Below, in pieces: positions 1 to 5,365 of a DNA stretch of 6,292 nucleotides. The stretch is from an uncultured Caulobacterales bacterium (GTDB lineage Bacteria > Pseudomonadota > Alphaproteobacteria > Caulobacterales > Maricaulaceae). Position 1 is the first letter of the stretch; every line of letters begins with the position of its first letter. A program made the translations under genes and the position numbers. The stretch lies in NCBI GenBank assembly GCA_938007945.1, contig CALLME010000179.1:1-6292 (forward strand), given 5' to 3'. The notes beneath the pieces were generated by a model. That model searched no databases. It was not told where the DNA came from and saw only the letters and a list, made by a program, of their open reading frames with translations.

Positions 1-233
1 ATGAATGCGTCATGCCCAATCGGCACATCAAAAACGGCAGTACATTGCGCATCTTTCGCCCCCATGCGTACGAGACCGCGGTCAGAGCGCGCACCCGTCG
101 CCATGCCAAGCGCGTCAAGAATAATAGATTTACCAGCGCCCGTTTCACCCGTGATAGCCGTCAGCCCGCCGTCAAGCTCAAGGTCTAGCGCCTCTATCAG
201 AACAACATTTCGGATGGAGAGCGCACTTAGCAT
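1..233 (-). CDS. recN: RecN, DNA repair ATPase (N-terminal 77 codons; 3' part beyond the left edge)
   Basis: RecN is an SMC-like ATPase of double-strand break repair that binds DNA ends and helps RecA-dependent recombination in the cytoplasm. Read on the minus strand from the ATG at 233, the protein begins MLSALSIRNVVLIEALDLEL and carries a Walker A motif, GETGAGKS, at residues 29-36, followed by IILDALGMATGARSDRGLVR (37-56). The opening 'L..L.I.N..LI..L.LE...GL..ITGETGAGKS' is the usual RecN N-terminus, which separates it from SMC or RecF. The gene is cut by the window edge; a full RecN is usually about 550 residues, so the coiled coil and Walker B half are not visible. The start lies 13 bp after the bamD stop, with purine-rich AGGGCGG and TTAGGAC just upstream, so it is probably transcribed with bamD. 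No LexA box is apparent in that short gap. Confidence 0.93.
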   Translation of the reverse strand, partial: MLSALSIRNVVLIEALDLELDGGLTAITGETGAGKSIILDALGMATGARSDRGLVRMGAKDAQCTAVFDVPIGHDAF

Positions 234-246
234 GTCCTAAGCCGCC

Positions 247-1107
247 CTAGAATAAACGCTCTTTAAGGCGTGACCAATATCCACGGTCGCGCGGTTTTTT
301 GACTTCTTCGTCAAGGTTCACACCATATTCGGCGAGGAGCTTATAACTATCCGCGTACCATTCCGATGTGGGATGGTTATAGCCGAGCACAGAGCCGACC
401 ATTTTCGCTTCGCCGATAATCCCAAGGCTAACATAGGCTTCGACAAGACGGTGAAGGGCTTCTTCTGTCTGTGATGTTGTCTCATAATCGCGCACGACGT
501 TTTTAAAGCGTCCAATCGCGGCGAGTTGTTGATTTTGCTTAAGGTAAAAACGGCCAACCGCCATTTCCTTACCCGCCAAATGGTCATGGGTCAGTTCAAG
601 TTTCAAGCGCGCATCAGCGGCGTAGTCAGACTCGGGATAACGGCGCACGACTTGTTGTAGCGCAGCTTCAGCATTTACAGTCGTTTCTTGGTCACGGCCC
701 ACATCATAGATCTGGTCATAATAGGACATGGCGATGAGGTAATAAGCATATGGCGCACTGTCAGAGCCAGGGTGAAGTCCGATAAAGCGCTGCGCTGTCG
801 CGACCGCTTCTTCGTAATCTGTCGCTTTGTAATTAGCATAGGCCGTCATCAACATCGCGCGGCGGGCCCATTTAGAAAACGGGTGTTGGCGTTCGACTTC
901 GTTAAAGAAAAGCTTGGCGCGATCCCAGTCTCTCGCCTCCATCTGCTCAAAACCTTGGCGGTAAATCTGCTCAGCAGGACGCTCGACATAAGCGAGCTTT
1001 TCTTTTTTATTGCCGCCAAAGCTTGAACAGGCACTTAGGCCGCCAATTAATCCCACTAAAACCGCCGTTTTGAGTGTTTTGGACATCATAACTTTTCTAA
1101 TCGTCAT
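247..1107 (-). CDS. bamD: BamD, outer-membrane assembly lipoprotein (ComL/YfiO family)
   Basis: BamD is the TPR-containing lipoprotein of the BAM complex; with BamA it inserts beta-barrel proteins into the outer membrane from the periplasmic face. The 286-residue product starts with a basic stretch, a hydrophobic core (AVLVGLIGGLSA) and a lipobox LSAC at residues 24-27, so Cys27 should be lipidated. Ser28 at +2 fits outer-membrane sorting. Helical TPR-like repeats follow from about residue 45, including the family-typical segment around HPFSKWARRAMLM (75-87), then YANYKATDYEEAVATAQRFI and further repeats to about residue 260. E. coli BamD is about 245 residues, so this is somewhat longer, mostly at the C-terminal end. 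The start is uncertain: ATG codons at 1107, 1089 and 1086 all give a workable signal peptide and none has a strong ribosome binding site. It follows lpxC by 115 bp and precedes recN by 13 bp. I see no anomaly in the frame. Confidence 0.93.
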   Translation of the reverse strand: MTIRKVMMSKTLKTAVLVGLIGGLSACSSFGGNKKEKLAYVERPAEQIYRQGFEQMEARDWDRAKLFFNEVERQHPFSKWARRAMLMTAYANYKATDYEEAVATAQRFIGLHPGSDSAPYAYYLIAMSYYDQIYDVGRDQETTVNAEAALQQVVRRYPESDYAADARLKLELTHDHLAGKEMAVGRFYLKQNQQLAAIGRFKNVVRDYETTSQTEEALHRLVEAYVSLGIIGEAKMVGSVLGYNHPTSEWYADSYKLLAEYGVNLDEEVKKPRDRGYWSRLKERLF

Positions 1108-1136
1108 AGCTTCAATCTTAATAAGTGCGAGTCGGC

Positions 1137-1155
1137 AGGGCTTCGTAGCGGCCCT
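1137..1155 (-). other. Short inverted repeat in the lpxC-bamD spacer
   Basis: AGGGC at 1137-1141 pairs with GCCCT at 1151-1155 across a 9-base loop. On the minus strand it would form a 5-bp GC-rich hairpin in the bamD leader. There is no T-run after it, so it is not a convincing intrinsic terminator. It could be a leader structure or chance. Confidence 0.25.
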
Positions 1156-1200
1156 TCTAGCGTAAGAAATGACGAGGGGAAAGTGAGAATAAGTTTAGGT

Positions 1201-1220
1201 GCAGTTTCGTGAAAATCTGC
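1201..1220 (-). other. Hairpin directly after the lpxC stop, no T-run
   Basis: Two bases after the lpxC TAA, the minus strand reads GCAG-A-TTTT-CAC-GAAA-CTGC. GCAG pairs with CTGC and TTTT with GAAA (one G-T pair), with one bulged A and a 3-base loop. No T-run follows, so read-through to bamD is expected. It may act as a 3'-end or processing structure or a weak attenuator; the function is inferred only from position. Confidence 0.3.
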
Positions 1221-1222
1221 GC

Positions 1223-2185
1223 TTAGGCAGGCATAGCGGCGCGGCTCTCGCCTTCACCGTCTTTGCTTAGCAAATCTTGCGGCATTGGCAGTGTTTCAAA
1301 GCGCCACGCGTCTTTATCGCTAAACAGCGCCATAAGCAGGTCATGGTTGATACCATGACCGCCGCGCACAGTGGTGACGCGCCCCAAAATTGGACCACCG
1401 AGATAGAGATCTCCGAGCAAGTCGAGCGCCTTGTGACGCACAAATTCATCAGAAAAGCGCAAACCTTCGGGATTTAGTACTTTATCACCATCAACGACAA
1501 CTGCGTTTTCTAGTGAACCACCTTTGGACAGGCCGGCCGCTTGAAGCGCCGCGACCTCGTGAAGGCGCGCAAATGTCCGCGCAGAGGCAAGGCGGTCACG
1601 AAAGGCGCGTACATCAGGCACAATTTCGACGCGTTGCTTGCCAATTGCTGCGTCATCTTCAAAATCAATTGTCACATCAAGTTCCAATCTTTCGCAAGGC
1701 TCTATGCGAGCCGTCGTTTTGCCATGCGTCACGTCGATAGTTTTGACGACACGAATATAGCGGCGCGCAGCGGCTTGGCGCATAATTCCAACTTGCTCAA
1801 TTAACATAAGGAAAGGCTCCGAAGACCCATCAAGCGCAGGAAGTTCTTCACCGTCAATGTCAAGCCAGAGATTGTCGATACCTGTAGCCGAGAGCGCGGC
1901 AAGCAGGTGCTCAATCGTGTTAACTTTCACACCCGCAGCATTGGACAGCGTTGTGCAATTTCTTACACCTGTCACTGCGTCAGGACGCACCACAATTTTA
2001 TTGTCGCGGTCTGTGACATCCGTACGAATAAAAACCAAACCCGTTCCAATCGGCGCAGGTCGCATGACGAGGCGCGTATGCTCCCCGCCGTGAAGTTCCA
2101 CACCTGCGCACATGACCGTGTTTTGCAAGGTGGACTGACGCCGCACGAGTGTCGGAATTTGAGCTGTCGGCGCATATGACGTCAT
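1223..2185 (-). CDS. lpxC: LpxC, UDP-3-O-acyl-N-acetylglucosamine deacetylase
   Basis: LpxC is the zinc hydrolase that removes acetate from UDP-3-O-acyl-GlcNAc, the committed step of lipid A synthesis in the cytoplasm. All key residues are present in the 320-residue product: the metal ligands His93 (in NTIEHLLAAL, with Glu92 as the catalytic base), His251 and Asp255 (in VRHKALDLLGDL), plus Lys252, Asp259 and His277 (in RGGHG), matching E. coli E78, H79, H238, K239, D242, D246 and H265. The RTFARLHEV...GLSKGGSLENAVVV block (203-231) is the second-domain signature. Length is close to the E. coli enzyme (305), with a short extra N-terminus and a polar C-terminal tail. The ATG at 2185 is the first possible start, because a TGA lies in frame nine bases before it; the ribosome binding site is weak. 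It is separated from ftsZ by a terminator and so probably has its own promoter. Confidence 0.97.
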   Translation of the reverse strand: MTSYAPTAQIPTLVRRQSTLQNTVMCAGVELHGGEHTRLVMRPAPIGTGLVFIRTDVTDRDNKIVVRPDAVTGVRNCTTLSNAAGVKVNTIEHLLAALSATGIDNLWLDIDGEELPALDGSSEPFLMLIEQVGIMRQAAARRYIRVVKTIDVTHGKTTARIEPCERLELDVTIDFEDDAAIGKQRVEIVPDVRAFRDRLASARTFARLHEVAALQAAGLSKGGSLENAVVVDGDKVLNPEGLRFSDEFVRHKALDLLGDLYLGGPILGRVTTVRGGHGINHDLLMALFSDKDAWRFETLPMPQDLLSKDGEGESRAAMPA

Positions 2186-2291
2186 AATTTTTCAGTCTCA
2201 TTTTTAGGTCGGCTTACTACGAAAGAATCACGTAGCATCACTGCCCTTAACTCATTCATACACATTAGGTTGCGCCCAAGCACCTAAAGAC

Positions 2292-2319
2292 GTGTTACTC
2301 TATGTTACGCATGCGTCAA
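2292..2319 (-). promoter_or_regulatory. Possible lpxC promoter
   Basis: On the minus strand TTGACG (2319-2314) is followed after 16 bases by TAACAC (2297-2292). The -35-like hexamer is good; the -10 match is poor. It sits just downstream of the ftsZ terminator and about 107 bp before the lpxC start. A promoter is expected in 2186-2357 because the terminator should end the ftsZ transcript, but the exact hexamers are a guess. Confidence 0.25.
2307..2316. promoter_or_regulatory. 10-bp perfect palindrome ACGCATGCGT upstream of lpxC
   Basis: ACGCATGCGT is a perfect palindrome, and with one extra base it extends to a near-symmetric TTGACGCATGCGTAA on the minus strand. It overlaps the best -35-like hexamer of the lpxC spacer, so it could be an operator for a dimeric regulator. 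The role is inferred only from symmetry and position. Confidence 0.25.
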
Positions 2320-2357
2320 ACAAGGCATTAAATTCAGTTAAATAACAGTCTTTTAAC

Positions 2358-2386
2358 AAAAAACGCCCGGCGAGGCCGAGCGTTTT
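2358..2386 (-). terminator. Intrinsic terminator of ftsZ
   Basis: The minus strand forms a 12-bp stem, AAAACGCTCGGC paired with GCCGGGCGTTTT, with one G-T pair and a CTC loop, ending in a run of six T. It lies 27 bp after the ftsZ stop. This is a textbook rho-independent terminator, and the A-rich/T-rich flanks (TTTT then AAAA on the plus strand at 2383-2390) could also let it work from the other side. Confidence 0.88.
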
Positions 2387-2413
2387 AAAATGCAGTTTCG
2401 CGTGTGAGGCGAA

Positions 2414-3931
2414 TTAGCGGTTCTGACGACGCAGAAATGCGGGAATTTCAAGTTCGTCTTCCATGTTATCACCAAATAACTCGCCTGTAGCGGGAGCTTG
2501 ACGACGCGGAGCAGTGGCGCGCGGTGCAGGTGCTGGCGCCTGAGCTGATACCGCAGGCGGCGTTTTCTTGCGACCGAAGAATCCGCCGAACGGACCTTTG
2601 ACAACTTGACGTGGTTCTGGCTGAGCAACAGGTTGCGGCGCTTCAACTTGTGGTGCTGGAGCTTCAACTTGAATCTTTGGTGGATAGGGGCGCGGCGCTT
2701 GATAGCTTGGCGCCTCTTCAGCTTGAACTGGCATAGGTGGTGGTGTTTGCGCATTTGGCTGCACACGTGACAAGCCTGCACGTGGATTTGTTGCGGCTGA
2801 TGGATGTGCCTCAATTGGAGAAACTTCAGAGGCGTAAGTTGTTTCGTCTTCAAACTCAAAAGTTTCTACCGTTGATGTTTTAACGGGCGCGGCTTCTTCT
2901 TGATAGCGGCGCTTTGGTGGCTCGGCGGGCGCACGACGTGCAAGCGGCGGCGTCACGGACGCATATTGCGCACCAACGCCTGTCGCAACAACAGAGACAC
3001 GCACAATACCGTCAAGGTCATCATCAAGGGCTGAACCCACAATGATGTTGGCATCTTCGTCCACTTGGGCACGGATAAGGCTTGCAGCTTCATCCACTTC
3101 GAAAAGCGTCAAATCACGACCACCTGTGATGTTAATCAGCACGCCACGCGCGCCTTTGAGTGAGACATCATCAAGTAGCGGGTTAGAAATAGCCGATTCT
3201 GCAGCTTCAATCGCGCGGCGTTCGCCAGTCGCTTCGCCTGTGCCCATCATCGCCTTACCCATTTCGTCCATAACGGTACGGACATCGTTAAAGTCGAGGT
3301 TAATCAGGCCAGGTACGACCATCAGGTCGGTAATGCCGCGCACACCGCTATGGAGAACTTCGTCTGCCATGGCGAATGCGTCTGACATTGTCGTCTGCTC
3401 TGTCGCAACGCGGAAGAGATTCTGGTTCGGAATTGTAATAATGGTGTCAACTGATTGCTCAAGGCGGGTAATGCCCTCCTCGGCCAGCTTCATGCGGCGA
3501 GAGCCTTCAAACTGGAACGGCTTTGTAATGATAGCCACAGTCAAGATGCCGCGTTCACGCGCCGCTTGTGCGATAACCGGGGCTGCGCCCGTACCTGTTC
3601 CGCCGCCCATGCCAGCTGCAACAAATAACATATGCGCGTCTTCAATGTGCTCGAGAATTTCTGTCATGCTGTCCATAGCGGACTGCTCGCCAACTTCGGG
3701 ACGCATACCAGCGCCGAGACCCTCTGTAATGCCGCCGCCAAGCTGTACGCGGCGGTCAGCTTTGGAAAGTGCGAGAGCCTGCGCATCTGTGTTAGCAACG
3801 ACAAAGTCGACACCGTCGAGCCCTGCATTAATCATATTATTGACCGCATTGCCGCCTGCGCCGCCAACGCCGATAACAACGATGCGTGGCTTAAGTTCTA
3901 CAGCTTTCGGCAGAGAGAGAGAAATGCTCAT
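2414..3931 (-). CDS. ftsZ: FtsZ, tubulin-like cell division GTPase
   Basis: FtsZ polymerises at midcell with GTP and scaffolds the divisome on the cytoplasmic side of the inner membrane. In the 505-residue product the nucleotide-binding loop [13 protein letters not shown] (21-33), the tubulin signature GGGTGTG (109-115) and the T7 synergy loop NLDFNDV with Asp213 and Asp216 (211-217) are intact. The globular GTPase ends near residue 320. Residues of about 321-485 form a Pro/Ala/Glu/Gln-rich, presumably disordered linker with a short QVEAP-type repeat (421-432) and an aromatic-basic patch [11 protein letters not shown] (446-456). The tail [12 protein letters not shown] (494-505) is the conserved C-terminal peptide that binds FtsA and other partners. 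The long linker and this tail are typical of Alphaproteobacteria. The start [21 protein letters not shown] fits relatives; its ribosome binding site is weak. It follows ftsA after a 159-bp spacer with a CtrA-type box and is closed by a strong terminator. Confidence 0.98.
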   Translation of the reverse strand: MSISLSLPKAVELKPRIVVIGVGGAGGNAVNNMINAGLDGVDFVVANTDAQALALSKADRRVQLGGGITEGLGAGMRPEVGEQSAMDSMTEILEHIEDAHMLFVAAGMGGGTGTGAAPVIAQAARERGILTVAIITKPFQFEGSRRMKLAEEGITRLEQSVDTIITIPNQNLFRVATEQTTMSDAFAMADEVLHSGVRGITDLMVVPGLINLDFNDVRTVMDEMGKAMMGTGEATGERRAIEAAESAISNPLLDDVSLKGARGVLINITGGRDLTLFEVDEAASLIRAQVDEDANIIVGSALDDDLDGIVRVSVVATGVGAQYASVTPPLARRAPAEPPKRRYQEEAAPVKTSTVETFEFEDETTYASEVSPIEAHPSAATNPRAGLSRVQPNAQTPPPMPVQAEEAPSYQAPRPYPPKIQVEAPAPQVEAPQPVAQPEPRQVVKGPFGGFFGRKKTPPAVSAQAPAPAPRATAPRRQAPATGELFGDNMEDELEIPAFLRRQNR

Positions 3932-3943
3932 GATGTGGACCCG

Positions 3944-3956
3944 ATTTATAGTAAAT
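3944..3956. repeat. Small inverted repeat in the ftsZ leader (ATTTA-TAG-TAAAT)
   Basis: ATTTA at 3944-3948 and TAAAT at 3952-3956 are perfect arms around a 3-base loop, ending 12 bp before the ftsZ start codon. It is AT-rich, so a stable RNA hairpin is doubtful; it includes a TATAAA on the minus strand that is too close to the start to be an obvious -10 element unless the transcript has a very short leader. Confidence 0.3.
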
Positions 3957-3963
3957 AGATGAT

Positions 3964-3984
3964 GAATAGTATTGCGCCCTATTC
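3964..3984. repeat. Inverted repeat GAATAG/CTATTC next to the CtrA-type box
   Basis: GAATAG (3964-3969) and CTATTC (3979-3984) are perfect 6-bp arms separated by 9 bp, two bases from the TTAA box on the ftsZ side. This could be an operator for a dimeric protein or a leader hairpin; nothing else in the sequence decides it. Confidence 0.3.
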
Positions 3985-3986
3985 GG

Positions 3987-4001
3987 TTAATTGGGTGTTA
4001 A
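3987..4001 (-). promoter_or_regulatory. CtrA-type box TTAA-N7-TTAA upstream of ftsZ
   Basis: TTAA at 3987-3990 and TTAA at 3998-4001 are spaced by exactly seven bases, the full consensus of the cell-cycle regulator CtrA of Alphaproteobacteria. The box is centred 63 bp before the ftsZ start. In Caulobacter CtrA binds the ftsZ promoter and represses it, so the position makes sense. On the minus strand a TTGTCC (4011-4006) and a TACTAT (3971-3966) flank it; depending on which promoter is used, the box would cover either the -10 or the -35 region, so activation or repression cannot be told from sequence. Confidence 0.65.
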
Positions 4002-4090
4002 CTGCGGACAAAAATTAATGTTTTCGGAGTGTTTTCTGCACTTATTCGCGACATGCGATTGCACGCGTCTATAAAGTCAGTCGCGTTACG

Positions 4091-5362
4091 TTAGAAATTT
4101 TCTTTCAGCCATTGAAGAGATCGCCCCATCGCGCCGCCTGAGTAGCGGCGTTGGCGGTAGCGACGACCAGATAAATCTGGCGGGCCAGTAATGGCCTCTT
4201 CGCTATGCTCGAAACGCGACTTTAATATCCCTGTCGCGACCGCGAAGTCTGGACCAGAGAGTGTTTCTTTTAACCCCATAATACCAACAGGTTTTCCGAT
4301 ACGCACGCGCTTGTTAAAGACAAGCTCTGCCACTTCGGCCACACCGTTAAGCTGCGCACCACCGCCAGTCAGCACAATGCGCCTTCCAGAATAGCTCTCA
4401 AGCCCTGCGTCTGCGATACGGCCTGCTAGCAGTTCAAACGTCTCTTGGATACGGGCGCGCACGATGGACGTCAGCAGTGATTTGGGCTGATGATGCAACT
4501 CATCCTGAGCGCCCATTGGCGGGCAAGGCACCATCATGTGATCATCGTCTGCGCCGTGAAGGGCTGAGCCATAGATAAACTTAATCCGTTCCGCAGCTTC
4601 CATCGGTGTCACAAGCCCGCGTGCTATATCATTGGTCACAGACTGCCCGCCAACAGGCAGGGCGTCGACATGAACAAGCGTATTATCGCGGAACACGCCG
4701 ACTGTCGTAATGCCTGCGCCCATATCAATGACCGTCACGCCGAGGTCTTTTTCGTCCTCTGTCAGTACAGCATTGCCCGCCGCATAGGACGACACAGTCG
4801 CAGAATTAATCCGAAGATGACAGCGCTCAACCGTATGGGCAAGGTTTCTGAGCGGGCCAATGCCTGCGAGAACAAAATGCATATCTACACCAAGGCGCGA
4901 GCCAAACATACCGCGCGGGTCGCGAATGCCGTGTTCTCCATCGACGCTATAGTTGACTGGAATGGCATGAATGATCGCGTCTTCGGGTTGGGCCAGTTCA
5001 GACAGGCTGCTATTCATCACGCGTGTGAGGTCACGGTCTGCCACCTCGCCTGTGGCAAATTCAGTTTGCACTTGCATGTGCTGGCTACGTAGCGAACGCG
5101 TGGAGACATTCACGGACACGGAATGCACAGCAATGCCCGCTTGACGTTCTGCTTTTTCAACGGCGGCGCGAATGCCTGCTTCAGCCGCTTCCATATCCAC
5201 GACCACACCGCCCTTAAGGCCTGCGCTGACGCCAAAGCCGTAGCCGAGCAGGCGCACAGACATATTCTCGTCTTTTTGCCCAATCAGGCAAACAACTTTA
5301 TTGGTCCCAATATCAAGGACAGCTGCCGTTTGAGGGCGTTTCTGTGAGTTTTTCAGAAGCAT
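4091..5362 (-). CDS. ftsA: FtsA, actin-like divisome protein, membrane anchor of FtsZ
   Basis: FtsA is an actin-fold ATP-binding protein that binds the FtsZ C-terminal peptide and tethers the ring to the inner membrane, recruiting later division proteins. The 423-residue product shows the phosphate-1 loop LDIGTNKVVCLIG (16-28), the phosphate-2 loop VIDMGAGITTVGVF (211-224) and the adenosine motif VLTGGGAQLNG (330-340). The region between the first two, about residues 90-170, is the FtsA-specific 1C domain (VSVNVSTRSLRS and the later IHAIPVNYSVDG). The C-terminus MGRSLQWLKENF is the amphipathic membrane-targeting helix, preceded by a basic linker (GRRYRQRRYSGG). The start ATG follows the ftsQ stop by only three bases, with no clear ribosome binding site of its own, so translational coupling to ftsQ is likely. 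ftsZ follows after a 159-bp regulated spacer. Length and motifs are normal for the family. Confidence 0.97.
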   Translation of the reverse strand: MLLKNSQKRPQTAAVLDIGTNKVVCLIGQKDENMSVRLLGYGFGVSAGLKGGVVVDMEAAEAGIRAAVEKAERQAGIAVHSVSVNVSTRSLRSQHMQVQTEFATGEVADRDLTRVMNSSLSELAQPEDAIIHAIPVNYSVDGEHGIRDPRGMFGSRLGVDMHFVLAGIGPLRNLAHTVERCHLRINSATVSSYAAGNAVLTEDEKDLGVTVIDMGAGITTVGVFRDNTLVHVDALPVGGQSVTNDIARGLVTPMEAAERIKFIYGSALHGADDDHMMVPCPPMGAQDELHHQPKSLLTSIVRARIQETFELLAGRIADAGLESYSGRRIVLTGGGAQLNGVAEVAELVFNKRVRIGKPVGIMGLKETLSGPDFAVATGILKSRFEHSEEAITGPPDLSGRRYRQRRYSGGAMGRSLQWLKENF

Positions 5363-5365
5363 GAA

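Noticed and set aside
1..240. Plus-strand open frame at the left edge
   Set aside because: The opposite strand encodes the RecN N-terminus with an intact Walker A motif, so this frame is its shadow.
1137..1220. A terminator between lpxC and bamD
   Set aside because: Two hairpins are present but neither is followed by a T-run on the minus strand, so I list them only as structures of unknown role.
1203..2400. CGAAACTGCA shared by the regions just after the lpxC and ftsZ stop codons
   Set aside because: A 10-base match without further similarity, and only one of the two copies is in a hairpin; most likely chance.
2353..2859. 168-codon minus-strand frame overlapping the end of ftsZ
   Set aside because: It is a second frame of the FtsZ linker and runs through the terminator; the Gln/His/Lys/Arg-rich product reflects the repetitive linker codons.
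3945..3950. TATAAA as the ftsZ -10 element
   Set aside because: It lies 13 bp before the start codon, leaving almost no leader, and the hexamer 17 bp upstream (AATACT) does not resemble a -35.
3042..3962. 306-codon open frame on the plus strand, antisense to ftsZ
   Set aside because: It is complementary to the conserved FtsZ GTPase domain; its product is Ser/Arg/Pro-rich low-complexity with no recognisable motif, as expected for the mirror of a GC-biased gene.
4670..5092. 140-codon plus-strand frame within ftsA
   Set aside because: Antisense to the FtsA 1C and phosphate-2 regions; no domain, no plausible ribosome binding site or operon context.
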